Positions 11,916 through 24,600 of a stretch of DNA of 64,000 bases are shown one piece after another (position 1 is the stretch's first letter; every line of letters starts with the position of its first letter). Source of the DNA: Przewalskia tangutica (taxonomy: Eukaryota > Streptophyta > Magnoliopsida > Solanales > Solanaceae). The notes below the pieces were generated by a model. That model worked only from the letters and a program-made list of their open reading frames with translations, did not search any database and was not told where the DNA came from. The stretch spans positions 41,384,485 to 41,448,484 of the forward strand of contig CM056725.1 of NCBI GenBank assembly GCA_029844215.1. Reading direction: 5' to 3'. Both the position numbers and the translations under genes were made by a program.

Positions 11916-12267
11916 CGAGAAGAGCCTTAGCGGAAATTCAAGTAGCATAATGGCAAAGATTGGATAGTAACTCCATGGATTGGAGAACAGAAACAATATT
12001 TGAAATTTTGTACGTATGCTCAAATAAGTTTGGAAGTACGAGAAAGTATGACAAGTAAGAGAATAAAGGAACCTCTAGGGATCCCGTGTTTGAGAAGACT
12101 GTAACCTTCGAGTTTTGGGAGAAGGGACCGCGGACGGAAGGTCCATTGTTATGTCTACGTTTGTTATGTGGTGGCCATGTGTAGCATCGTTGGTCTTGTG
12201 GAATATTGATTGATAAGCTTGGTATAGAGATTATGTCGGAGTTTGTATAGATTGAAAACCGACTAAG

Positions 12268-12303
12268 AACATTCGGGGACGAATGTTTCTAAGGGGGGAA
12301 GAA
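12268..12303 (+). other. E2 hairpin and polypurine tract
   Basis: AACATTCG (12268-12275) pairs with CGAATGTT (12280-12287) around GGGA, and AAGGGGGGAAGAA (12291-12303) abuts the 3' LTR. Confidence 0.88.
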
Positions 12304-14510
12304 TGTTACACCCCGTAAGTCAAGGACATGTATAAGAGAATGTATGTAAGGAATCAAGACTTGGAAATTAGTACGAAAGGAAGAATTGTTTTTCCGACGG
12401 AAATTCTTCCGAACGTCAGAAAGGAAAAATGGTTGTTGTTGAGAATTGGATTCTCAAAATGCATTATTTGAAGAGTATGGAACTTATTAACATTATGGAA
12501 ATTTAGTTTTACGGATTTGGTCATGTGGGGCCCACCCGAGGAATTTTTACGTTTTGTGGGGCCCACGAGGGTTACAGAATTTTTATGGACGAATGAGAGG
12601 GCGACACGTGGCACCCCCACATATGGTCTTGGACGATTTTAGTAAGGGTAAAATGGTCATTGACCATCAAGGAAGATAAGTCTTGCTAGCTTGAGATTGT
12701 TGACTAGTCAACTTGTCCACTTGGCTTAACATTAATTGTCCTTCATCCTAGCCCACAAGTGTTTTAATCTAAGCCCTCCAATGTGTTTTATATACTACAC
12801 TAGTGCAAGACAAGCTCTTGTAACACTTAGAAAAATTTCACACATTGTTGTTCTTCAACATAGCTCTCGGGTTCAAGGTATTTCACACAAGAAAAATTTG
12901 TAGTTTTGATCTATTATTCACAAGACTTAAACCCAAGGTCCCTAAGGGTATTGTAAGGATATCTCAATAGAAATATTTCGGAAAAAGCAGCGTTTTGTAT
13001 TAGTCGCAAGGCGGAAACTTAAGGAGTTCTTCAACTTTGAAGTTGGAACTTGAAGATGGGTTCTTCATAGGCTTCTAAGGAGTGCTTGGAGCGGATTGGA
13101 ACATAAGGAAAGGAGCTAAGAATTGCTAAGGAGCGACTTTGAATCTTGGAAATTTTAAGGGCTTGTAAAGGTATAAATTTTGTCGTTTTAGCAATTAAAG
13201 TTTACTTATCATTGTAGTTATGGATATTAGCAAGCATGAGGTTTATATTATGTAGTTTGATAAGTGTATTGGCTATTGGAACCCTAATCCAAAAACTATC
13301 ATGTTTAGCCTTAAGATTACAATTCAAGTTGATTATTAGTTTACGTCGTCGAATGTTGTATAAAGAAGGAAATTGTAGTTGTTGAAGTTGTCTATGACTA
13401 TATAACATGTTAGACCTTAGAACTTGGAATTGGAAAAGAATTGGAAAGGACTTAGGATTGGTTATAAGTTGGCCGAGAATGGCTTGGATTTTTTAAACTA
13501 CTTGGTATGAATTGTGGGGCGGAATTTTACACGTATTGTAAGGCGTGTAATCCCCTTTGATTGGTTGGTTGTATTGATCCTTAAATGTGGCGTGTTGGTT
13601 ATTGAATTCGGCCTTGAAAAAGGTGGCAAAGTATATAGAAACAAAGGAGGTGCTGCCCGATTTTCCGTAGAATAAGAGACCGCTTACTTAGTATTATTCT
13701 ACGTTAGAGACTAGAAATTGATAGTCATGTTGTGACCATTATAGGTTGACAAATTCTTCGTACGGCGTATTCGGCTTAGCTTGTGGATTTAGCCGAAAAG
13801 GTATGTGAACTATCTCCTCTTCTATCATGATTCCTTAAGATAAAGAAAGTATGTCCTACTCCTTAAATGATCCATTCCTTGGTTGTGTTTGGGTTGCCTA
13901 AAATAGAATTTGTTCTATGTACTTCCTTGATTGTACTTTGATTTTTAAATTGTAAGTTGTATAATCCATTTCCTTAGTGAAGTTTGGATTCTTAAAAGTG
14001 AAAGTATTTTACTTAAAGTACATAGAGTCTTGAAAGGAAGTGGTTTCCAAACCTTTTGGCTAGTGCCTTAGTTCCAAAACCTAAGGGTTGTTATAATGAC
14101 TTTAGGGGAGTTAAAGGAGTGATTTACTTGAGGTTTAAAAGTAGAAGAAACTTGTTTTCTAAATATTAAGAGACTTGAAGTATTTTGAAAGTTAAGAACT
14201 TGATTTGTAAGTATGTGATACTTGGTTTTAATAGTATAAGTCTCTTGGTTATAAAAGGAATGGATATGTCTAAAACCATAAAGGGTTATAACGGCTTTAT
14301 GGAAGGTTAAGAAAGTTGTCTATTTTGATTATTAGGCATAAGTTGCCTAGATTGTGAAAATTTGAAGTTACTTGATTTCAAGCTTTGAAATGAGTTTTCT
14401 AAAAGTGTAGTAACTTACTTTGAAAAATAGACACACCTTGATACTACGGGTGTTAGTATCTTGGGGTTTTACATAAAAAGGAGTCTTTTGAAAAGAATGT
14501 ACGTACGTAG

Positions 14511-14654
14511 TACTTTGGCTTGTTTAATTGAGAATTATTCTATGTATGCCTTGATAAGTACTTTGGCTTGTTTAATTGAGAATTATTCTATGTATGCCTT
14601 GATAAGTACTTTGGCTTGTTTAATTGAGAATTATTCTATAAGTGACTTGAGTTT
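14511..14654 (+). repeat. 48-bp tandem repeat, 3 units, in E2 3' LTR
   Basis: Units start at 14511, 14559 and 14607 and match the 5' LTR array unit for unit. Confidence 0.9.
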
Positions 14655-14789
14655 ATAAAATGAAAGTCTAAAGATTTTATGAACTTGTCTATGTGTGCTG
14701 GTGATAGCTTTTGAGTGCAAGTATTATGTTTTATTACGTTGCCGCGACTCTCGGTTGGAGTGTCGGCTGTCTTGTTGTAAGTTTACTTG

Positions 14790-15320
14790 GACGTACCGAC
14801 AGTGATGTGGGATTCCACGGGTATGCTTCCATTATTTATGTTACTCCTTGGACATGCTTATACGATGTGGGATTCCGGGGCATGTGACCAGGAGGCGGGT
14901 TAGATTCCTGGATTTGTTTGTATTACCCCATGGTCATGCTTATACGATGTGGGATTCCGGGGCATGCGACCACGTCGGATATTTTATTCCATGGATTGGC
15001 CCTCCATGAGCTTTAGTAGCGAGTTGGATCCGTAGTTAGCTTTTCGTACTTGCCCCGTCGATTGTCGACGCAGCCGAATCTGTAGTTGGCTTTCGTACTT
15101 GCCCCCGTCAGTTCTATTACACAGTTTGGTATGGTAGACTCCGGTAGATAGCTTTCGCACTTGCCCCGGTCATATATCGTGACGATAAATTTGGATCTCG
15201 TAGTTAGCTTTGTACTTTCCGTCGATTGTTAGCCGCAGTGGATCTCGTAGTTGGCTTCGTACTTGCCGTCGCTTTTATGATCGCAGGATCCGTGGTTCGT
15301 TTTCCTACTTAGCGTCTGAT
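14790..15320 (+). repeat. 84-bp and roughly 58-bp repeats in E2 3' LTR
   Basis: The stretch is the counterpart of 1139-1680. The 84-bp units (to about 14975) are well preserved between the LTRs. The following roughly 58-bp units differ heavily at CAG, CCG and CG positions. Confidence 0.65.
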
Positions 15321-16329
15321 TTCGGTGACACAGTGGGACTTGGTGTTCATGTATGCCTATTGGTGTTATATTATATCATGGACTGCCGGCAGTGAGGAAG
15401 GATTCCACGGGCATGATTGATATTATGGGCGTGAGACCCATGGTTATATTTTAGTAATGACTTTGAGGGCATGCGTCCCTGACTTGACATGACTGCTTAT
15501 GTATTGTGTACTGTGGGTTGACTATCATACATGTCTCCTGTTTTGTTTTGTCACGACCCGAATCTGGGCCCGTGACTGGTGCCTTACCCCGGGCACCCTA
15601 GTGATACAACATCAGAGTAATCAGCGGAACATAAAACACATACATGAAACAAATGGAGTACAAGCGATGTCGAGAAAACTTGCCTTTCGGCATATATATA
15701 AATAACAACTCCTACAAATGAGCAGTTTAATCCTTTTTACAAACCCTCTTACAATTTCGCCTGTGCATTACTCTGCACCTCTACGAATGATATGACAACA
15801 ACGACGGGACGGGGCCGTCATACCCCTGAATAAGCTTTCTGACAACGGGGACTATACCAAGATAAGCCTCCGAGGAACGGAGCTTCCCAACGCTGAATCG
15901 TGATCCTAAGAGCGAGGATCAACGATCGTGTACCTTTACTGCGGCATGAACGCAGCCCAAGGAGGTCGATCTGCAGTGCAGAGTATGTGAAACGAAAAAT
16001 CGTAAATGAAATCATAGTAGTCTATATAAAGCGGGAGACATGTATGATAACCAAACTACGATTCACAATAAATAAGCGATCATATCAAGTCGAGGACTCA
16101 CGCCTCAAAGTCATCACTCAATATAGCAATGGGTCTCACGCCACAACATCAATCATGCGTGGAATACCTTCCTCACCGGCGATCTATGATATATAAAGCA
16201 CGAGGAATACATGAACAGCGGGTCCCACTGTGTCCAAATAAAGCGATGCGAGGGTAAGTCTGAAGGCATAGCCGACTACTAACACCAGCGGTACTAACAA
16301 GGTCATAAATCGTATCATGATATATGTCT

Positions 16330-16600
16330 AGACCGCCACATGATCAAAGCGGTCGCCGCGCAATATCAAATGTGCGCGTCTAGCCACAGGAACTCCCCGC
16401 AGCTCGCATAGGCCAATCATAGGCGCATGAGGTATAACCCGCGTCGGGTAGCTACTCCGGCGTCGTCTGGACTCGCGATCCGCGTAGCCACATGACGCGT
16501 GACCATAAAGGCGCGCACTAACACGGAACTCGTAGCTCGCATAGGCCGGGACCCGCATGAGGTATTCTCGAATCATGGGCCCGCATCGCGAAGTCTACCG
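16330..16600 (-). repeat. GC-rich tandem repeat in E4 left LTR
   Basis: Repeated cores are AGCTCGCATAGGCC and CGCATGAGGTATAACCCGC or variants, with spacing of about 50-65 bp. Unit boundaries are blurred by indels relative to the copy at 22370-22680. The open frame at 16328-16576 follows the repeat. Confidence 0.65.
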
Positions 16601-18607
16601 CGTGGAGGCGGCTTAACCCGGAAACACGGTGAGTGGTATAATACCAACATAACGGTTTAACGTTTAAACAACATAAGCACAATCGAGAAAGCCCGCTTTA
16701 CACAAACATCACAGAATACTAACACACGTAGCATCCTAATATGATTACTTATCAAATAAACACGAAGGTATTACAAGGCTATCACAAACCAATACAATCA
16801 AGTTATTCACACATAAGGTACTTTCTACTATGTTTCAACATGTTAGTGTTTCTATAACCAAAGTACTTCATACATTAACTTTTTAAAAGATACGTTACTT
16901 TCACAAAAGTCACACAATACCCGTAGTATATGAAAATAGAGTGATTATCTTTTGAAGTGAATCAAAACACTTATCTTTGTAAAATCAAGTAACAACATTA
17001 TTATCCAAACTTCCAAGATTGCCTAATTTCAAATGTTCACGTTTCTTATTTTAGAAAGGTTTAAAGTTCTTAGTCTTATTCATTTAAGAATATAATTCTC
17101 TCTTTTAAACTATCTGAGAAACATAAGCCTTATATGTGAGTAGGATATTCTTGTTTATAACAATCTTATTACAGCAGCCATGATCTAGGAAATATCATTT
17201 TGTCTCATCTTAGCTTCTATGCAGATGGAAGTTTCTACTGGTTTTAATAATACTTAATCTGTTAAAACATTTCCTTTTATTAACGCTGCAGTGGTTTGTC
17301 GATACACATTCTGATTTCCGAATCAGTAAAGCATTCTTAAGCCGTTATTACCTAACTTCCCATAAAGCTAGTATAACTCTTAAGTTTTCAAAAACCAAGT
17401 ATTACTTCTTCTTTCGAAATGATTCAAAAATCTTTTGAAATACTTCAAGTTCTTTATTAACACATAACAAGCCAGTTATAGTTCAAATCAGTTACCTTCT
17501 AAAAACCACAAGTATTTTCTTACCAACATAAAGCTGTTATAACCAACTTCCCATAAAGCCGTTATAACACTTTATGTTTTAAACCAATCAAATACATTTA
17601 GCACATGTACGTCTACCGTACTACATAGTTCACACATATCATGCTAGAAGAGATAGGAAGAGGTTCACATACCTCGCGACGAGTATCGACTAATAGCAAA
17701 AGCGCTCCAGTACCTCAATGAGTCGGCTACTCCTTAAGCCAGTAGATCGCGCCACGCGATCTTGACCTATAAGGCCACAAGGCGACATTAACATCTAGAT
17801 CTTATCGTAGAACATTCTACAAAAATTCGGCAAGACTCCCCCACAGCGTAAATCTCTCTCTATCGGCCGCTACCAAGCCAACGGGGTTATACGCTTAATC
17901 GGACGTGCACAATTATACCTCGCGTAAAAGCTACACAAGTCTCATGTCTGATCCCATGTAAAAAGCAGATTGATTCTCTTCGAAAAGGTTTCTTATTATT
18001 CGGGCTTAAGTCAAAAGACATTGCCGATAACAACGTTCAAGATCTATATATAGTATACTTCAACTATATATTCCAACAACATGTAATTTCCAATTACAAT
18101 AGGGAGACAAGATATTTACCTCGATAAGCCCATAATTATCCGAGGTTTAAATGTCGATCTGAGCAAGGTTTAGCTCTACTCAGTGCGCTCAGGCCAGCTC
18201 CAAACAACCCTTAGAAGTTCTAACCAACTTCTTAATACTCCAACTAACTATGGAGATTTTCCTTAGGGTTTCGGTTTTGTGGTGAAGGAAGTATAATAGT
18301 ATTTACGGGCTTTTCGTATAAGTATAACCTTAGAATACTACAAGGTATCTGGCTAAGGTAATTTGGGCATTATAACAATACTTTTGAGAGTATTTCTACC
18401 AAGAGGGGGTATTATCTGAAAACAACTAGGCTAGGGGGAGGGTACCCACTGCACACCCAAGGAGGGGGTTGTAAACCCCTCGGCCTACCCACTGGGGAAC
18501 TCTCGGCGAGGGAAGAGGGACTCTCGGCCAAGACACTACACTAAGGGGAGGAAGAAGCTTTCAAGACTTAGGCAATTTTGTGGATGAATTAGTCTTGAAG
18601 GGGTGGG

Positions 18608-18615
18608 TATTTATA
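18608..18615 (-). promoter_or_regulatory. TATA box, E4 left LTR
   Basis: The minus-strand TATAAATA in a TGACCTATAAATACCC context matches the boxes in E8 and E10 LTRs. Confidence 0.6.
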
Positions 18616-19018
18616 GGTCAAGTGAAGGCCAACCAATGGCGAGATCTTGCCAAGTGCAAGGCAAGTGTAGGGCAAGATCTTGCCAAGTGCACCTTATCCA
18701 TCTACCACCAAAATATCCTACCAACCCTTGACCAAACAATGGCCATTCGGCAACCCCGCTTTAGCGAGGTGTTCCAATGAGAGGGTGACAAGTGTCGCCC
18801 TCTTGTTGGTCCAAAATGTTTCGTCTCTCAGAAAAATCCGCAAAAATTAAAAATGACATAGCCGGAAATTCCCCTACGAAAGCTGTGAAAACGTTTCGTC
18901 AAAAAACGACTCTAATCGGGTGTTGTGAATAAAAAGAATTCGGCCAAGCCTAAATCACAAGTTCAAATTTTTCTACGTACGTCCTTACGTACATACTCTG
19001 GAAATACGGGGTATAACA

Positions 19019-19053
19019 TTCTCCCCTCCTTAGAAACATTCGTCCCGAATGTT
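19019..19053 (-). other. E4 polypurine tract and hairpin
   Basis: Minus-strand AAGGAGGGGAGAA (19031-19019) abuts the 3' LTR. AACATTCG and CGAATGTT at 19035-19053 pair around a three-base loop. Confidence 0.87.
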
Positions 19054-19199
19054 CCTTCTAAGTCTCAAAACAAACGCGCGCCAGTATTGTCTTCACTACT
19101 ATACTTACGAGGACAAACCTGTCACACATGGCCACCGAAACAACTGCGCAAAATGCTTACATCCAAGTCCACGGGGAAGCACCTCTAACATCATAAAGC

Positions 19200-19970
19200 A
19201 TACCACTTTTTGTCACTTTGCCGCGAGGTTCTAGTGTCACTCCGGCGACCCAACAAATGGTACCGGGCTGCATGCGATCACTGAAGATGTCGTACATTCG
19301 AACTCTTACCACATTTAAATCGCTTGATTCAAAACTCGGGGTTATCATCTTCAACTTGGTCATCATTAGCTGGGAATACTCTGGATGGATCTCCGATTTC
19401 CTTCACGAACATAACACGAAAGACTGGACGCACTGCCTCCTAAGTCGGACGGCAAATGCTAACATATAGGCAACCTGGCCTATTCTTCACATGAACTCAA
19501 AGGCCCAAAGTAACTCGGGCTAAGTTCCCTCTGTATTCCAAAACTCGTCACATGACCCGGTGGTACTTTCAAGAAGACCGACCGTCAACCTGAACTCTAA
19601 GCGTCGTCGCCGATTATCCGCATGATTTCTCTGAGCTGCCAGAACCTCTTCTAGACAAGCTTTACTCTATCCACAGTCTGCTGGAACAAGCCTGAACCAA
19701 CTATCTGAATCCTGCCAACATCGAACAAATCGACCGGGACTCACACATCCGCCCTACAAGGCTTCGTAAGGCGACATCCGAACACCGAAATGGTAGCTTA
19801 AACACTCCTTCAACAGAGACAACAATTCTCGCAACTATCCACGAAATCCAAACAACGGCCCGAGGCGAATGTGGTCGAGACTTACTTGAGTTCCTAACCT
19901 TGCACGGTAAAACCTCCGAGAAAAAGCGGTAACACAGGCTCGGTATGCGACATAAGGTGAAGGTAGGCAC
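19200..19970 (-). pseudogene. E4 relic of integrase C-terminus and chromodomain region
   Basis: Reading the minus strand in changing frames gives pieces typical of the end of gypsy pol. Around 19690-19760 FDVG followed by a QQTVDRVKL piece matches the stretch after the integrase core. At about 19585-19690 EEVLAAQRNHADNRRRRLEF matches the conserved A-Q-R-x-Y-A-D-x-R-R-R-x-L-F stretch. Further on, IGDPSRVFPAND resembles the segment before the chromodomain in E9 (IGDRRVFPTSEVQ). Stops and frameshifts break it. No integrase catalytic core or zinc finger is seen, so this is a leftover from an autonomous ancestor. The equivalent place in E10 keeps only a short homologous piece. Confidence 0.65.
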
Positions 19971-20100
19971 CTCGTGCGACCTTACAACCTTTACGATATA
20001 TCATCTCGCATAACCTCTGCCGAGTAAAGCGGTCTTTGCTGAAGACAACACGGTGACCTCGCCGGCCCAACTGCGGTCGAATCGTCCATGAAATCGTCGT

Positions 20101-20215
20101 TGGTTAACTAAACTCGCCTAACACCTCGTGACCTACCACAAGGCGGGACCACCACAACCGACCCGCCACCAAACATGCCGCGGGTTGACCCGCAACGTGG
20201 CCTCAACCCGACCCG
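20101..20215 (-). other. conserved GC-rich block of non-autonomous elements, E4 copy
   Basis: On the minus strand it holds GGGTCGGGTTGAGGCC, GCGGGTCAACCCGC and GGTCACGAGGTGTTAGGCGAG followed by TTTAGTTAACC, in the usual order but with small losses. It lies between the gag end and the integrase relic. Confidence 0.75.
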
Positions 20216-20630
20216 GCAACGCGCAAAACGCTAGCTCCCTGAAGGAAAACTCTCACTAATCACGTTACGAAAACCTAGCGGTCTTCTTAGCTCAACTACC
20301 CTCTTTCATTCCACACTACTCAAGGACTAATCCCACAAACATAACTCACGTGCACTATGCACTCCTATAATGGTCAAACATAAACAATACATCTTTTACT
20401 CGAGATGGCCTTACCTCTAAGGTCTCTACGTATAACACTCTAAGGCTCACACTTTCTCTATCCCCCAAATCTTACTTGGTTAACTAACCAAGATTTCTAA
20501 TCACCATTTACACCATGCTATCAGAATATAACACTTAAGGTATACTCACCTTATCACACATACTAAACCACAGAGGTTAAAGATATACCTGAATCTACTG
20601 CTTTACTCCCCTTAGTCGTTCTAATCAAAC

Positions 20631-21398
20631 CTGCCCCGTAGGGCGCATAGCTAAGGATGATGACGAACTACCCACCGATCCTGAAGGCTAAGTCCTCCCG
20701 CAAGGACACTCTTTCGACATCAGACCCTGACGGTCATAGGTACAACAAATACCAACTAAAAGACAACATTCCCTGAGATGACGCCTGCCACACTGTGAAC
20801 ACTGAGAAAAAACTGAATCGGATGGTGGAACCTTCGTGTGGCGTGAACCGAAGCTCGAGCTCGACCAACTCCTGCGTACCCCGAACGTCCCGAACCCGCG
20901 AGGACCTTTTCGCACCGGTGGATGCGCATAATCTCGATCTGCGGTGGCGACTCGCCTCGAAAGTTACCAAAGCGGCCTTGCTGCTCGCCTCTTCTCGTCG
21001 CCGTTAACCCGCCGATCTCTACGTTTCTCGGCTGCCGCGCATAAGCCCGCATACGTGCCATGCTCGAGCCTATCGAAGAACTTACTTTTGCACAACCTTC
21101 GTTGATATTCATCAAGACTCGCGATACATCGGTATACTCTCGTAGTCAAATCCATAGTTAGTGCAGGTCGCCTCCTTGAAATCTATATTCTGTTCGCTCG
21201 TGGGCGAAGGTTGAAATATCATGGCCGCAGTAGGAACTGCTGCCGCCGTGCTAAACTCTGCTGGGGCTAGTGACGTCGCAGAACTCCCCGAATGAAGCAC
21301 CACCCAAGGTGATAATTGGGTCTGTGCCCACGTAACCCTCTGTACTCTACTCGCAGCTCCGCTCGCGCCTTGCAGGCGGGTTGCCTGCGCGGAGGCAT
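20631..21398 (-). pseudogene. gag: E4 gag, internally deleted and frameshifted
   Basis: The likely start is the minus-strand ATG at 21398 (MPP-type opening) and the stop is the TAG at 20633-20631, giving 768 bp against about 1240 bp for E8 gag. The stretch RVYRCIASLDEYQ corresponds to RVHRYITGLDDYL of E8, and the region before it, which should hold the conserved capsid core, is mostly deleted. The knuckle region reads CSQCGRRHLREC and then CTYDRQGLMSKEC, in which the second histidine is replaced by leucine and the first cysteine pair is disturbed. It is non-functional as read. Confidence 0.7.
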
Positions 21399-21585
21399 AA
21401 CGGTAAGGGAAAGAAATACGTTAGAGGGTCCAACTTACAACACAGCTCTAAGGCACGATCTCAGAGTGAGAAGAATAGAAACCAATCCTAAATATCCTAT
21501 AGCCTCTTGATCATTGGTGTGGTGCACAACACACGATAATCAAGACTTCTGAATCTGATGCGTAGACACTTTCCGAGGATTAATC

Positions 21586-21596
21586 GCTCGATACCA
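21586..21596 (-). other. E4 primer-binding site
   Basis: Minus-strand TGGTATCGAGC matches the initiator tRNA-Met site except for one missing A. The same one-base loss recurs in E8 and E10. Confidence 0.82.
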
Positions 21597-21600
21597 CTTT

Positions 21601-24600
21601 TGTCACGACCGAATGCGGGCGTGGTGCCTTACCCCGGGCACCCTAGTGATACAACATCAGAGTAATCAGCGGAACATAAAACACATACATGAAACAAATG
21701 GAGTACAAAGCGATGTCGAGGAAAACTTGCCTTTCGGCATATATATAAATAACAACTCCTACAAATGAACAGTTTAATCCTTTTTACAAACCCTCTTACA
21801 ATTTCTGCCCACAACAGTACTACAGACCTCTACGAATGATATGACAACAACGACGGGACCGGGCCCGCCATACCCTGAATGTAGCACCTACAACAACGGG
21901 GACTATACAAGATAAGCCTCCGAGGAACGGAGCTTCCCAAACGCTGTGATCCTAAGAGCGAGGATCAACGATCGTGTACCTTTACTGCGGCATGAACGGC
22001 CCCGAAGGAGGTCGAGACAACAGTGCAAGTATGTGGTCGAAAAATCGTAAATGAAATCATAGTAGTCTATATAAAGCGGGAGACATGTATGATAACCAAA
22101 CTACGCTTCCCAATAAATAAGCAATCATATCAAGTCGTGACTCACGCCTCAAAGTCATCACTCAATATAGCAATGGGTCTCACGCCCACAACATCAATCA
22201 CGCGTGGAATACCTTCCTCGCTGGCGATCTATGATATATAAAGCACCAAGGAATACACATGAACAGCAGTCCCACTGTGTCCAAATAAAACGATGCAGGT
22301 AAGTAAGGCATAGCCGACTACTAACACCTACAGATAATAACAAGGTCATAAATCGTATCATGATATCTGTCTGCACCGCCACATGATCAAAGGCTGGTCG
22401 CCGCGCAATATCAAATGTGCGCGTCTAGCCCAGAACTCCCGCACTCGCATAGGCCAATCTCATAGGCCGCATGAGGTATAACCCGCATCGGTAGCTACTC
22501 CGGCATTGTCACGGACTCGCATCCGCGTAGCACATAGACCGCATGACCATAAAGGCCGCACTAACTCGGAACTCTCGTAGCTCGCGTAGGCCCCGGGACC
22601 CGCGTGAGGTATTCTCGAATCATGGTCCTGCATCGCTGAGTCTACCCCGCATCGGAGGGCAGCTTAACCCCCGGAAACACGGTGAGTGGTATAATACCAA
22701 CATAACAGTTTAACGTTTAAACAACATAAGCACAATCAAGGGAAAGCCCCTTTACACAAACATCACAGAATACTAACACACGTAGCATACTAATATGATT
22801 ACTTATCAAATCAACACGAAGGTATTACAAGGCTATCACAAACCAATACAATCAAGTTATTCACACATAAGGTACTTTCTACTATGTGTCAACATGTTCG
22901 GGTTTCTATCCCCAAAGTACTTCATACATTAACTTTTTAAAAGATACGTTACTTTCACGAAAGTCACACAATACCCGTAGTATATGAAAATAGAGTGATT
23001 ATCTTTTGAAGTGAATCAAAACACTTATCTTTGTAAAATCAAGTAACAACATTATTATCCAAACGTCCAAGTTTGCCTAATTTCAAATGTTCACGTTTCT
23101 TATTTTAGAAAGGTTTCGTAGTTCTTAGTCTTATTCATTTAAGAATATAATTCTCTCTTTTAAACTATCTGAGAAACATAAGCCTTATATGTGAGTAGGA
23201 TATTCTTGTTTATAACAATCTTATTACAGCAGCCATGATCTAGGAAATATCATTTTGTCTCATCTTAGCTTCTATGCAGATGGAAGTTTCTCTTGGTTTT
23301 AATAATACTTAATCATAAAACATTTCCTTTTATTAACGCTGCAGTGGTTTGTCGATACACATTCTGATTTCCGAATCAGTAAAGCATTCTTAAGCCGTTA
23401 TTACCTAACTTCCCATAAAGCTAGTATAACTCTTAAGTTTTCAAAAACCAAGTATTACTTCTTCTTTTGAAATGATTCAAAAATCTTTTGAAATACTTCA
23501 AGTTCTTTATTAACACATAACAAGCGCTTATAGTTCAAATCAGTTACCTTCTAAAAACCACAAGTATTTTCTTACCAACATAAAACTGTTATAACCAACT
23601 TCCCATAAAGCCGTTATAACACTTTATGTTTTAAACCAATCAAATACATTTAGCAAATGTCGTCTCAGTACTACATAGTTCACATATCATGCTAGAAGAG
23701 ATAGGAAGAGGTTCACATACCTCGCGGCAGTATCGACTAATAGCAAAACGCTCCAAGTACCTCAAGCCGCGGCTACTCCTTACGCCAAGTAGATCGCCCC
23801 ACACGCAGTACTTCAACCTATAAGCCCACACGGAGCTTATTAACATCTAGATGTTATCGTAGAACATTCTCCAGAAAATTCGACACCTCCCCTCCCCAAC
23901 AGCGTAAATCTCTCTCTATCGGGCCGCTACCAAGCCAACGGGGTTATACGTTTAATCGGACGTGCACAATTCTACCTCACGTAAAAGCTACACAAGTCTC
24001 ATGTCTGATCCTATGTAAAAGCAATTCGAGACTCTTCTTTCAAAAGGTTTCTTATTATTGGGCTTAAGTCAAAAGACATTGCGATAACAACGTTCAAGAT
24101 CTATATATAGTATACTTCAACTATATAATCTAACAACATGTAATTTCCAATTACAATAAGGGGACAAGATATTTACCTCGATAAGCCCATAATTATCCAA
24201 GTTTAAATGTCGATCCTGAGCAAGGTTTAGCTCCTACTCCGTGCGCTCAGGCCAGCTCCAAACAACCCTTAGAAGTTCTAACCAACTTCTACTTAATACT
24301 CCAACTAACTATGGAGATTTTTCCTTAGGGTTTCGGTTTTGTAGTGAAGGGAAGTATAATAGTATTTGGGCTTTTAGATAAGTATAACCTTAGAATACTA
24401 CAAGGTATACTACTAAGGTAATTTGGGCATTATAACAATACTTTTGAGAGTATTTCTACCAAGAGGGTATTATACTAAAACAACTAGGCTAGTGGGTACC
24501 CCACTAGCACCCCAAGGGGGTGTATACCCTCGGCCTACCCACTGGGGAACTCGACCAAGGGGGAAGAGGGCTCTCGGCAAGACACTACACTAAGGGGGGA

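Larger units (their letters stand above)
11403..12303 (+). other. E2 3' interior: protease-like trace and noncoding region
   Basis: Immediately after the E3 insertion the E2 frame continues for about 50 codons with a segment resembling the start of a gypsy aspartic protease (LLDSDFALAYVFP in place of the usual D-S/T-G type motif); the catalytic glycine is not present. The rest has no recognised coding content. It contains the GC-rich block at 11749-11915, then the hairpin and polypurine tract. Short minus-strand open frames here have no family features. Confidence 0.55.
12304..15548 (+). repeat. E2 3' LTR, first part
   Basis: It starts TGTTACACCCCGTAAGTC directly after the polypurine tract. 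A TATA-like TTTTATATA lies at about 12787, so transcription probably begins near 12820. The LTR is cut at 15548 by E4, beside TGTTT (15544-15548), and continues at 25077. The first 1.35 kb corresponds to the part of the 5' LTR that lies outside the window. Confidence 0.9.
15549..19018 (-). repeat. E4 3' LTR (left copy)
   Basis: The LTR runs from TGTCACGACCCGAATCTGGG to GGGGTATAACA. A GC-rich array of direct repeats with GTAGC(C/T)CGCATAGGCC-like cores occupies about 16330-16600. The conserved LTR block is at about 17174-17300. A minus-strand TATA box (complement of TATTTATA) is at 18608-18615. Confidence 0.92.

Noticed and set aside
18400..18560. Possible host gene or promoter near the TATA boxes and CTATAAATAC stretches
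   Set aside because: The same stretches recur in every LTR of the group, so they are LTR promoters.
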